From: Norana najaformis
Lineage: Eukaryota; Annelida; Clitellata; Crassiclitellata; Hormogastridae
Assembly (NCBI GenBank): GCA_964023275.1
Contig: OZ029914.1
Span: 35,638,424-35,702,423, forward strand
Reading direction: 5' to 3'
DNA length: 64,000 nucleotides
Position numbers and translations under genes: made by a program. This document shows positions 1 through 11,500 of the stretch, in pieces. Numbering within the stretch: the stretch's first letter is position 1; every line of letters begins with the position of its first letter. Below the pieces are notes generated by a model, which ran no database searches, was not told the origin of the DNA, and was given only the letters and a program-made list of their open reading frames with translations.

Positions 1-61
1 AATAATAATAAAAATTTTGGCAAGTGAACAGAGACATCCAAATCAACAATTATGCGTCATA

Positions 62-187
62 TTATGTAATGTAATGTGAAGCAAAAAGACATTTATATAG
101 TTCCAAAAGAAGCTCTGCTTCAGCTTGCTTGGCAGAGGTCCGTTTCAGCAGCACAACCCTAGCCTTGCAATGCTCTGATTGCTCTAA
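62..187 (-). other. Candidate alternative terminal exon after gene A membrane-proximal exon
   Basis: After acceptor ACTGGTCACAG there is a phase-0 open frame, [18 protein letters not shown]..., ending in a stop at 62. The exon at 1,066-1,190 ends in phase 0, so splicing would give a protein that ends before the membrane. A matching copy exists at 19,122-19,247. I do not recognise the peptide; this is a speculative exon. Confidence 0.25.
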
Positions 188-1065
188 CTGTGACCAGTAA
201 AGAAAAGGGAAACAGAGACATTTCAAACAAGAAACATTGTATATCATTCAATAAAGCAACAAGCATCTTTAACATTTTTCATAAATGGAAGTTGTTGAGT
301 TTTACTTTACATTCTTTATATAGTTTTACTATCTTTCCTCACTTTGGAATTCTCAATCCCCAAGAATAATTTTCTAGAGACAAATATTTGTAATAATTAG
401 GGCATTGGCCTATTTTAAAAAATTTGAAAGAGGAAAGCTGCAGAGAATTTCCGAATAGTTTGTTGCACAGAGAAAAAATTGCTACAGCTGTTTCTGTGTC
501 CAGGCATCATCTATCCTTGCCCTCTCCCTGTTAATTCTCACAATTGGAACTGATACCGTTACCTCAACTCAAGATTACTTCTACTGTCTCGTCTGGGAGC
601 ATGCATTTCTGAGTCGAAATTAGACAGAAGAACTATATAAATTATGTAATAATACGGCTCCATCAGTAATGCAGAAATTGTTAGAGACTACTGGTATGGT
701 TCTTACCAAATGCAGTAGGTGAAGACAGATCCAAAATCTTCCAAAGCTTTGCAATTGGGTTTTGTGTTGACTTTATGCATACTCCCTTAAAATTATAAAA
801 ACTGATATCAAAATGATACGTCTTTTAACAGTGATAGCAAACAGTAATCAAATACATCAGAGACTGTACCAGAACCAGGTTTTACAGAAAATGCCGATTT
901 GTATATCAGTGGTGTTTTCAACGGACACTTGCTAATAATTAGCATCATGCCAATCCCATGGTCACAACATGATGCGTCATTAAGAAAAGACAGCAGAGAC
1001 CAAGAGATACTGACCGAGATTACAAAATGACTGAAGTGCAGTTTACAATGAAAGATGAAGCTCAC

Positions 1066-1190
1066 TTTGCTATTGCAGATTCCCAACACGCAAGCCATTC
1101 CTTCTGGCAGAAACTCATAAACACCTTTCTTAAACAGTGGAAGGCAAGAGCCTTTTGCATCAATGCAACATCTCTTGCAAGCATCTTCCT
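1066..1190 (-). CDS. Gene A: ADAM17-like membrane-proximal exon (copy of exon 18)
   Basis: This 125-bp exon has the same borders as gene B exon 18 and encodes [19 protein letters not shown] and EGMACVLGICNSK. It belongs to a paralog or leftover cassette transcribed toward the left edge. The downstream transmembrane and tail exons would lie outside the window. No upstream protease exons for it exist between here and the stop of gene B. Confidence 0.85.
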
Positions 1191-1306
1191 CTGGAGAAAT
1201 CAAAACAGAGGCAATACATTACAGGTATAGGAAATGTCTAGTTTATACATTTATACAAGCATTTTGAAATGGCAATGCTCAAGACAGAGGACAATCACGT
1301 AATGTA

Positions 1307-1372
1307 ATGTAACAAGCATTTATATAGCGCCTTTCAACCATCTCTCAAAAGCACTGGTCACACGCTATCCAA
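1307..1372. repeat. 'TATATAGCGCCTTTCAACC' short dispersed repeat
   Basis: A partly palindromic unit of about 60 bp (TATATAGCGCCTTT...CTCAAAAGCACTGGTCAC). Relatives occur at 20,400, 59,725, 27,730, 29,030-29,130, 30,575-30,680, 32,800-32,890, 41,650-41,740, 43,005-43,055 and 47,795. This kind of motif is common in aquatic animal genomes; I cannot name the family. Confidence 0.7.
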
Positions 1373-1883
1373 CTGATCTAAACAAGTGTATTTTAAGGTG
1401 ATCTAAAAAAGTGTGTCTTAAGGTGAACAGAAAATGAATATTGAGTTAAACTAAGAGGTAACAGAGAAAAACCAGGAAACTCCGCACGAGACAGCCATTC
1501 CACTGTATACACTCCAAGGTGGCGCCACTGAAAGACCGGATGTATATACCGACATATACACATAAATACATATATACAGTGCATGTGTGTAAATTATGCT
1601 GATGGATATAGATATGTGTATGTGCATATGCTGTATGAATGCATGTATGTGAGTTGTACATACACATATTCATAATGAGTGTATGTATGTATCTATGTAC
1701 AACTGATGAACGTTATTCACTGGACTATGGGCAGCATTCAATGCCACCATGAGGCATTGACCCAGACTGAGCATATACACTGTAGCATCATCCTTACTCC
1801 AACATCCACAAATATGGTAACCCACATAATTTCCTCCTCTGAAATGAAACTGACTATGTTGGAAAGGAAATATGGTCTGTTAC

Positions 1884-1957
1884 CTGTGTCACAACTGCAT
1901 GTTGTGAAGCCATGAATGTTACAGAGACTTTCGCACACACCATTCTTACAAGTTCCT
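1884..1957 (-). CDS. Gene A: ADAM17-like membrane-proximal exon (copy of exon 17)
   Basis: This 74-bp exon has intact acceptor and donor and encodes [20 protein letters not shown]. One residue (Ile for Met) separates it from the other two copies. Phase and spacing to 1,190 match gene B. Confidence 0.85.
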
Positions 1958-2729
1958 CTGCACAGAGAAACACAACAACACAAAGCAAAATATAATGCAT
2001 TGCAACAATATAATTATTTAAAATGTTTAAATTTTTTAAATATATCAAACACGGATGATTACACATATCTAAACTACAAAATGTCATGTCTGTAGAAAGC
2101 AGACACTATTGGAATCTGATAATGCATGCCTGCTAATCAATCACATTCCCCGTAGATTAAACAGTGTCCTATTGAAGTTCCGGGACAAACTGGGTGGTAC
2201 CAGCTGCAAGGAAAGTGCTTCGACCAAACACAGTTAATCTCAGTACCACTTCAAACTAGATTGCTAGCTACTATCACACATTACCCTAAGAGTTGTAGAT
2301 TTCTATAAAATTGGGCATTACCACCTATCCACGAGGTTTCAAAGTTCTTTGTTGAAACATTTGCTACCTTTAATCGTAATGCTACATTACTGGACACATT
2401 GGCATAGCTATAAGCCCAAAGGTTCACAAATGCCTTCTTAGAGTTTATACACCTAAATTCAGCGGGAAAAAGCTCCTTTCAAGTCACTCAAGGAGATCTG
2501 AAATACAAAAGTGAGCTAACCATTGGACATTTAAATAAAACCTTCGGGTGCCAATAATCAAAAGTTTAAAAAACTAGACCCTTTCTCTGAGAATGAATGC
2601 CTTTCTACCAGTAAGTCTGAACCACATAAATTATTTTCAAAAGGCTGAATTTTAAATTACACAAGGCATAAAAAGCAATAAGAAGAAATATAATAATCTA
2701 GACTAAAAGAAACACATTTTGGTCTTTAC

Positions 2730-2792
2730 TTATTGAAACACTCTGTTCCATCAGACCTTATCTTTGAAGCCGGACAATCGGCACTAATTCCG
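2730..2792 (-). CDS. Gene A: copy of exon 16
   Basis: This 63-bp exon encodes [20 protein letters not shown] with intact AG and GT borders. It is the first recognisable exon of gene A on the minus strand. Upstream, up to gene B's stop, I found no disintegrin or catalytic exons, so gene A is a partial copy or uses distant exons. Confidence 0.85.
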
Positions 2793-3359
2793 CTACAGAA
2801 AGAAGTCAAAGAACATAACAGCAACAAACCATGTGTTTGCAACACTTACAAGAATCCCAATCAAAGCTGAATAATATATAATATGTTTTATGTTCGTGCT
2901 TGTACATTTATGCAAACTAAGCATTTCAGCATTATCTGTCCCTGATTACATATCTCTTCCCTCGGCAACATAGGGTGAATGTCTGAAATGTAGTTGGTTA
3001 AAACATTGAAACCACGTGACTTAAGACAGGCCGAAGATGATATTGAAGCAGAAGAAATGAGTAGACCTTGTGAAGGTGTCTAAAAAATTAGTAAACACAC
3101 TGTACAAGAATTTCATAATGATATAATAAGACTTATACCATCATGAAATTAAATATTGATACTGGTTAAGAAATAACAATACCAACAATCATTTAAAATA
3201 AATATAATTATTACTGATAAGATAATTGTTTGACAGATGCAAAAATGCAATCATACAAATAATGCTGTCATTAATTAAATGCACAAGGAACAAAACAGTC
3301 AGAAAAATATTCAATAAGAAGAGATTTTTGTCTGCTAGAAGGGGAGATCTAATCTACTC

Positions 3360-3996
3360 TAAGAATGCGTGAATACATTGGTGGAAGGTCCAATGTTTTA
3401 TGAATCAGATCAACTACATGCGGAACGACTTGCACTGTATGCCCATATGAAGACGGATTGAGTTTAAGTTGATTTATGCTGATATATAAAGTCTGGCTGG
3501 CCGGCTGTGCTCCACCCTGTCTTAGAAAACCATGCATTTCAGTGTCATCTGTCTCTGACTGCAGATCTCTGCTCTGCAACACAGGGTAATCTCTTTGTTC
3601 CATCGTCCCCTACTTCCACAATGCAAAATGGAATCTTTGCCAAGGTCGACCCATTATTCTGAAATAGACTTCCAGGCAACCTGCTACACGAGCTTCTTGT
3701 CCGTTCTATTCGTGTATCTCGGCAGCGGTTGAAGACTATTTTACTTGATTGTGGTCTTGCATTGTCAGGTCAGGCGCACTCTGATGAATTTTCTTTAAGA
3801 GGCGTTATATAAATCTCTCCTTATCTGCATGGACTTAGATCTGGCTCCGCCTCTAGCTTAGACACTAGCGTCATTATGCGTCCCTCAAGGCTCAGTACTC
3901 GAGCCGTTATTTTACAACCTCTATGCGGCTGATTTGACTCAACTCACCTCTTATGTCTGGGAGCGCGGGTTCATCAGTACGCTGGCGACATCAACC
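3360..3996 (+). mobile_element. LINE remnants upstream of gypsy copy 1
   Basis: Two CR1/L2-like pieces are adjacent. The first (about 3,430-3,800) reads like a C-terminal end (LHCMPI.., RQRLKT) plus 3' tail. The second (about 3,880-3,996) is a reverse transcriptase piece ([20 protein letters not shown]). Both have stops. The second is cut by the gypsy LTR. Same arrangement at 22,430-23,066 and 62,020-62,673. Confidence 0.7.
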
Positions 3997-4904
3997 TGTT
4001 CTAATATTGTGACATTCGGGATTAGAGAGACAGCCTATAAAAGCAGGGAACCAGAAGTTAGGTTAGGAAAGAACAGACGTCATGAACGTGCGCAATAAGG
4101 GCGGACAAATACAATATCTGGCGACGAAGATATTTTACTAATACTCATAAAAATGTGGGACCTTGGGGCAATACCCCAATTCGCACCGTTTCTGCCTGAC
4201 GTGGACCCGGCTTCAAAGGCATTTCGATGGACGAAATGGACCGATAGATTCGAAAATCTCATGACGGCGCTCAACATAGGTGATAACAATCGCAAACGTG
4301 CCCTCCTTTTCCACCTTCCTGGCGAAACAGTTTATGACATCTTTGAAGGCCTGGTCGTGGAAACAGTACTGGGTGACGCCGACCCAGGTGAGGATAACGC
4401 ATACATTACCACGAAACGTGCGCTTGATGAACACTTTAGTCCAAAGAAAAACGTCGAGTTCGAAATATAACTTTCGCTTAGCCAGACAAAATACTGATGA
4501 AACCACGGACGCTTATCATGCAAGGCTTCGCTCGCTGGCCAAAACTTGCACTTCAACGAGACTGCGAAGACGAGGTCTTGCAGACTCTGAAATGACGCTG
4601 AAAGTTTTGTTAGACACAGCCCGTGCAATGGAGACGTCTGAACGGCAGGTGAAAGTAATTGAAACGGGTTTCGGTGAGCGAGATACCAACAACCACAAGG
4701 TCGCTCGAGTGGTTAGTCAACCAAGACAACCAGTACGTCAACACGTCAAGAAACTGAGATCTACTGAACAGGTATGTCGTAATTGTGGTCTTCTGTATCC
4801 ACACCCCGGTGGGAAAATGCAGTGCTCAGCATGGGGGAAAACCTGTTTTGCAAGCAATAAACAAAACCACTTCCAGAGACAATGTCGTAGCATCATGAAT
4901 TTCG
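3997..4904 (+). mobile_element. Ty3/gypsy retrotransposon, copy 1 (5' fragment)
   Basis: LTR-like 5' end, gag from 4,153 and the double zinc knuckle (to about 4,890). The element then breaks off into unrelated LINE sequence at about 4,905. It shares the 2-bp gag deletion (near 4,467) with copy 2. The position relative to exon 16 is the same as in the other two copies. Confidence 0.85.
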
Positions 4905-5190
4905 GAATGAGTATATCAGACAGAAATTGGGAGTGGCATGTATATCTACAAGGTACAAAAAGCAAGGTTGAAATGGAATGGTCATGTGATGAGAAGAGAA
5001 GGGAAAACTGCATTAAAGGAATTTTGACAGCAGAGGTCTACGGACGCCGCAGTCGGGAAGACAAAAGAAGAGATGGGGAGACATGATTCAGCAAGACCTA
5101 AAGTTTCTCCGATTGAAGAAAGAAGATACTGGAAATATAAACAAATGGAAAAGGATTCATGTGGCTGACCTCTCCACTAGGAGGGATTAA
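4905..5190 (+). mobile_element. Non-LTR retrotransposon C-terminal tail
   Basis: Reads like the carboxy end of endonuclease/reverse-transcriptase LINE proteins: KWNGHVMRREE, GRRSR, Arg/Lys-rich, then a Trp-containing end, with frameshifts. It interrupts gypsy copy 1 at about 4,905. Confidence 0.65.
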
Positions 5191-8100
5191 TTCCAGCCAG
5201 AAGGAAGGAATTATCAGTGGCCCAGCGAGTACAGTCCATCTTTTCCTATGAAAACTGTGCCAGCACACGGCTTAATTTTTAATGGCGGCCTACCATAATT
5301 TGCGAAATACATGCAGAATATATAAGCCGATATCTCGTTCGCTTTTCCACGGGATAGTTTCATGTCCTATTAAAGTGATGCCGCCCTCAACTCCTTCTGT
5401 CAAATCCACGGAATCTGAAATCGAAATTCATCCACGGTTGAACAATGAAATCGGAAAGAAAATGCTGTCCCACAGTTTGTTGTAGGCCTATCGCTACGTG
5501 CAGTTTGGCGCTCAGCCAATATAGGTCTATCCTTCAATACCTGCAGACAAGTACCACCGAGGATTAGCCAGGCTGAGCCGATACCTCAGAAGCTGTGCAC
5601 AACAAGCTGATACGCAGACAAGTACACGCTTGATATATAGTCAATGTGTTGAGTTGTGATTCGGATGTGCATAAAAATCCGTTCCTTGGTCGATAAGGTA
5701 GACGGATAAGCATGATTCCATTCGATTGATATACAATAGATACAGACGATTCGGAAGGCAATGAATCTATCACGACCAGTTCCGACCAGCTGGCAGCCTT
5801 ATAAAAACAGCCCACGGCAATAAAAATTGTATGCTGTAGCGGCCTATAGCTTACTATCATTAAGTTTAAAATTGTCAATCGTAGACTTACCAGAGCGGCA
5901 ATTAAAAGGCCTTGTTTTCACTTATCCACCAAGAACTGCAATCACTTCTTGTGGCCGTTGGTGGCTCCAAAGAGACTAAAACCCTATCGGTGGTCCCCTC
6001 TGCGATCCCCTGAATCAGCCGTTGTGGTTGTCATAAGTGCAACGAAGGCATCAGTATATAAACCTCACCTGCACTGGCGGATTTAGCTATAAGCGCGGGG
6101 GAGGGTGGTTACTTGGTTATATGCCAGCTTCGTCAGGCTCGTGCACGCTGGAAATTTCTAGAATGAGACGGCCCTCTGGAAATGCTCTTGTCCTCCCACG
6201 CAATCAATCCTGCAGCCGCCACTACTCACCTGTAGTCGACTTTTCTCCTTGAGCTTTTGAGTCCAAACTACTAACTGAATATGTAAAACCTTACATTCCG
6301 ATACTTATCATTACACGACGCTATGAACACTTAAAACCTTAGCATACCACACTGGCTCTCGGTGCGGATTTGAGCCATGCAGGCACTGAAATCTACATGG
6401 ATAAGCAGGTCTCCACTGAAGCAGCTTCTGTGGGAGCTGACAAATTTAAGCGAGTTACATGTCAAATATAATTCAACACGCTTAGCCCATTCCGAGCGGC
6501 ACAATTGCAGGGCATGCATTCAACACATAGCAACTCCATCTCGAGACTGTGAGCCTCAATCAACCTCTCATGCACAGGGCAGCTGTGCGCCAGTCCTATA
6601 GCTGTCTATAATAGCAATTCATTGCTCCTAAGTAACCAAAGCTAACATCTTTCGTAACAAGATGAATATTCGTCTTCCCATCGACATTCATCCCTCTAAA
6701 ACGTACGCCCTGCAAACATTACCCCAAATATTACAATTACAAATATTACTCTCCACCGGATGCACTGAACAGTCCTCATGGCAGGCACTCGGGTCGTCGC
6801 TGGCAAATATTTACGTTGCTGCTTTATGCACCTAGGCTAGGTACACCCATGTAGCCTATATATGTAATATATACACACATGACCTTACATAATTCGCCAC
6901 CCATAAGCATGCCGGCAAATAAATAGAATTTCAAGCACACGCTGTTCATAGGTGGACGCCTATGGATTCTATAATTAATACGATTAATTAATTAATCAAT
7001 AAAGAATAATTAATTAATTAATGATGGATTCATTGTAGTCCTAGAAGTACATTCACGTATCTTACGTATTGTGGAACATAGCACGGGCTAATAACAAGGC
7101 TACACTTACATTAGAGCCTACATTTATGAGTTTTCAAAGATTTGCTTCTTTTAAATCAAAAATTAAACTGTAGGCTTGCTGCGTTTATTAGTATAAACTG
7201 GACACCTCCTACGTTTGGAAAGGGAATAATGAAGAATTTTAAACCTGAATATACAGCTAAGCTCAGACAAACAAGCTATGAAAAATAAGCATACATAGCG
7301 CAGAACAAGTCAAAGATCAGAACAAAAACGTTATATGCATATACATCTCTTAAATTTATATAAATAAAGTACTTTTCAAACAAAACAGTAAAACAACCAT
7401 CAAATCAAAACAAACAATTAAACAGCTATATACTCAAACTTTCTTCTCAGCACATACCATATATTATTAATGAAATTGTTTTACGCTATGCTCCAAGTCG
7501 AAACATAGTTCCAGAAGCCCTCAACGAGCAAAATATACTGCCCTCCATTAATGCCTGTCAGAGTCCAAAAAACTGGCCCACAAACAGCTCAAGAAACATT
7601 TTCAGCCGCCCTTAATTCAAGCCACACCACTTTAGATCTTTCATATTTCGGCGCCTTCGAGAGACTGTAAAATACTCTCTGTAAGACACCAGACACATAC
7701 GTACATAGGAAGCATTCTCACTGCTACATTCTTTTCAGTGACAAAAACAACCAGGTTGTGATTTTTGCATAGTAGCTGTGAGGGGAAAGATCTGTGGGCA
7801 GAACCAAATCATAGGGGAAAATGTACTTCAACTGGGAATAACTCATCCGATGTTCCCAAAAATTGCACATTGGTTCTGAGGAAATTCAATTACTAACCCG
7901 GGTAAAGTTAATCATGTAATTGTAACCAATTAATTGTAATTTCCATCATCTCCTTCATGCAGCCACTGAAACAACGTTGCTAAACGTTATTATGCAATAT
8001 TGTTTATGGCTGTTTGCCCATGGGTACTTCTCCATGCAGCCCTTTTACTACCCACTGACTCTCGTCATCGCATGCAACTACCCAGATAAAGAATTGGCAA

Positions 8101-8452
8101 GAACCCATTCCACATCCACCTGTTGCAAAACGTATGCCCTAAGCAGTTGGTCTGATCCGCTTATCTCGTAACGAATCAGGTGTGTTGAAAGGTGGAGAAG
8201 GTAGGTGAGAACAGAACAGTTTACTAAAAGAGATTAATCTTACATCCTTATCTATGCAGAGTACATGAAACAAACTTAAGCCATGAGAAGAAGACGTTCG
8301 TTGACAGTTCGCTTATTTTATCTATTACATTGCGTTGGTTCAGCAAGGAGAAGGAAGAGGAGAGGAGAAAGAGGAGACTGAGGAGGAGATAGAAGAGGAG
8401 GAGAAGAATTAAGGGAAGTATTAGATAGAGGAGTTAGTTAAAGAGGAGAAAT
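5191..8452. other. Intergenic stretch between gene B stop and gene A cassette
   Basis: No exon or transposon protein recognised in 5,191-7,200. An AT palindrome (ATTAATTAATTAAT...) lies at about 6,975-7,022. From about 7,200 the sequence is the paralog of 56,460 onward. Confidence 0.6.
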
Positions 8453-8460
8453 TTAAGGAG
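8345..8460. repeat. Polypurine/polypyrimidine tract at gene B 3' end
   Basis: About 115 bp almost purely A/G on the plus strand (GGAGAAGGAAGAGGAG...), hence C/T-rich in the gene B transcript. It starts at the stop codon and runs into the 3'UTR. Confidence 0.85.
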
Positions 8461-8530
8461 AGCCTGGACGATTAGGCGAATATTTGTACGCATCGGCCAC
8501 TTTTAGCCTCTTCTTCAACTTTTCTGGATT
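8453..8530 (-). CDS. ADAM17: Gene B terminal exon: cytoplasmic tail and stop
   Basis: After acceptor TGTTTTTTAG, phase 0, this exon reads [19 protein letters not shown] then NRPGSP and a TAA stop at 8,455-8,453. Gene C has an equivalent exon at 57,039-57,149 (TLASEESGKRPKAAEE...). The two genes have diverged most here. The 3'UTR on the transcribed strand is a long pyrimidine tract. Confidence 0.75.
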   Translation of the reverse strand, partial: NPEKLKKRLKVADAYKYSPNRPGSP

Positions 8531-11500
8531 CTAAAAAACAGACAATATTTGTAACTGGAGAAAGCTCTATTTTTACAAATATTATCAATAAATTGGCAAA
8601 TTAATTTGTTACACGAAGGCAGTAAAGTGTGCCAAATGCGCAAATGACCACGTGTGCAGCAAAGGACCAAGTATGAAAGCATTTGATTTAGTGTAGCGGA
8701 AACCTGCATCTGCTTCCCTAGGTGCTAAATAAGAGCCATAGTCACACCATTGCATCACAAAGTATTCTATATTTATGAACGCAAAATAGAGTTCTAAATC
8801 AAGGTTATTTACAAATGAATATTTACTGACTTAGCGTTAGCATTAAATGCAGCAAGTTTTTATCAGCCGGCCTGCGTGTTGCAAAGCACTAGGCGATGGT
8901 GACGCCCCTAGCGGCACGCAGCGCTCTATGCGCTTGCGTGATCTCTTATGGTGGTCAGGCTGTATTCGAGAAACTTCTGTACAGCTGGCGGCGAGCTGTC
9001 GCTTAGGTTGGTCCAATGTCATAGCGATTCACCAAATCGAACCTCAAATTTTTGGATTATCGGATTATAATCGAAGAATTTTATGATAGATTTACGGGGC
9101 TACGTGTGGATAATTGATCTTGCAAGTCGTCGATCGGAATTTATTCGGAATTTGGTCGTTTTATTTCGAAAAACGAACGACCTTCGACGATCTTCCCTAG
9201 AGTGCTATAATCTTGAGGATTAGCATTTTTCATTTCAAACTGGTGCAGACAGGACCCGAATTTGAATGTTTAGAATCTTCTTCGCTGAATATGGGCTTGG
9301 ATACATCCAAATTTCGGTCATCTGCCTCAGGTATACGAGTCCTCGTTGTCGATCAGTTCTCGTGTCTGAGAGAGCTTAACTGACCCCGCTACCTGGGAGA
9401 CGCCTGTCGACGTCGAACTTAGGAACTTGTTAAGGTCGAAGTTTAAGCAGGGTGTTGACATTTTGTTTATACGTTTTTTTCTTAGACCGATAATGGTCGG
9501 GCGGGGAGCAAATGGGGAAGGTACCAAAAACATAGACTGTTCACAGGGGTGGCCGCCGTCTATTCAAGATCCACGGACACCATGGGTTTAAGGAAGCTGG
9601 TCGCTCACCGTGTGAGGCTATAATTGGGTATCCTCTTGAGGTTGAGTAAGAGGGCACCTGTGCACTACAGGGAGGAACGTCTCCGGGCCTGTGGGGAGAG
9701 CCGACCGCGATTCGAATCCCCACCAGAAAAAGGAAAAATTGGTTCTTTTGGCCTGGAAGGGCTTCAAGGGCGAGTAGGAACGAAGTGTCATAGAAGCAAC
9801 AACAGACGACGCAACTTCTTCTTGTGGTTCTCTGCCCTCTAGGCAGGTTCATACGTCCAACGGCGCCATTCTTCACGGTGCTGAGCATCTCTTTTCAGTC
9901 CGCTGTATCCATCCGTGATCATCCAGTCCAGCAACATCTGTCTAGGTCTTCCTCTTGTTTTTCGTCCCTCCATTCTTCCCTCGATAATAGTTCTTACGAG
10001 TGAGTCCCCTCTCATTATGTGACCAATCCATTTCCTCTGTCGACTTCTAATTGTTCCCACCAAAGATCTTTCTTCCTCTACTCTTTGCAGTATCTCCTCA
10101 TTTGTAATGTGCTCCGTCCAGCTGACTCTCTCCATCCTGCGCCATATCCACATCTCAAATGCTTCCAATCTTCTGATGTCCTCCTTTCTTAGAGTCCATG
10201 TTTCTGATCCATACAGAACCACGCTCCAAACCAAGGTTTTCACCAGTCGTTTCTTCAGGTTCCGATTTAGTTTCCCTCTTATTATTTCCCTCCTTTTACA
10301 GAATCCATCCTTTCCCATAGCTATTCTTCTTTTTATTTCAGCATGGCATTTCGCATCTTGTGTACCTTCCCAGGTAGCAGAATTCCCCGACCTGTTCTAT
10401 TTCTTCACCATTTATATTGATCCTGACTGTCGTTACCTCTTTTTTACTTATCTTCATAACCTTTGTCTTTTTGATGTTTATTTTCATTTCATACTCTGTC
10501 GAGACACTATTCAGACGGTCCATCATTCTCTGTAAACCCTCCTGACTGCCCGCCAACATCGCCTGATCGTCTGCAAACCTCAGAGCATTCAACAACCTGC
10601 CCCCACCTTTATTCCCTCTGTCATGTCCTCCAATGCTTCTCTTATAAGTTCTTCAATGTATATGTTGAAAAGCAGTGGTGAAAGTGGGCAACCTTGTCTC
10701 ACTCCTCTACCTATTTTTCCAGGCTCCGAGTATTCTCCTTCGATTCTTACCCTTACTTTCTGGCCCATGTACAGGTTTCCTATAAGCCTTCTGTCTTTCC
10801 AGTCCACACCCAGTCGTGTAAGTGGATGCATTAACTTCCTCCAGTCTACTCGATCAAATGCCTTCTCGTAATCTACAAAGCATACGTAAATGTCCTGACC
10901 ATGTTGGAGATTTCTTTCTGCTAGTACCCTCAAGGCTCCAATTGCATCTCTTGTTCCTCTACCCTTCATGAACCCAAATTGATCCTCTCCTAGAAAGCCA
11001 ATTGCTTCTGTCTTAGCTTGTATCCTTTTTGTGAGAATTCGTAAAATGATCTTGGATGCATGAGTGAGAAGGCTGATAGTTCGATGGTCCTCGCATGCTG
11101 TTGCATTTGGTTTCTTTTTGAGCGGGATCAAAATGGTCTGCAAGAAATCCTCTGGCCATGCTCCAGTATTGTAGATGTCCTGACATATTCTTACCAATTC
11201 TGCCATTGCCTTTTCTCATAGGTTCTTAAGCAACTCAATCGGTATGTTATCAATCCCCTCAGCTTTATTGTTTTTCATTTCATTAATGGCCGTCAGTACC
11301 TCTTCCTTCATCACATCAGGTCCAGTAACATCATCCCTGTCATCTGGTGTGCACTCCTCCCGGAGAACCCCGTGGTTGCAGTTGCCCATATATAATTCCT
11401 CCACATAATCTTTCCAACGACTCCTGATGTCATTGGGATCCTGTAGTATCCTGCCACACTTGTCCCTGACTGCAATTCCTCCACCAATATTCGGTTTCTT

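Larger units (their letters stand above)
1..4904. repeat. Segmental duplication copy 1
   Basis: High-identity match to 19,05x-23,950 (whole length) and, from about 1,286, to 59,699-63,600. It includes exons 16-18 copies, the conserved ORF, the LINE pieces and the gypsy start. Copy 1 is cut by the window start. Confidence 0.9.

Noticed and set aside
808..1065. Extension of the exon 18 frame beyond the donor
   Set aside because: The GTGAGC donor at 1,065 and the conserved phase of the paralogs show that the coding part stops at 1,066.
1446..1673. Tyr/His/Cys-rich frames repeated near 20.5 and 59.8 kb
   Set aside because: They arise from ATGT/TATG-rich repeats shared by the three cassettes.
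9650..9727. tRNA-like 3' half (GATTCGAATCCCCACCA) on the plus strand
   Set aside because: A good T-arm, but no convincing D-arm or anticodon stem upstream; probably part of the neighbouring repeat.
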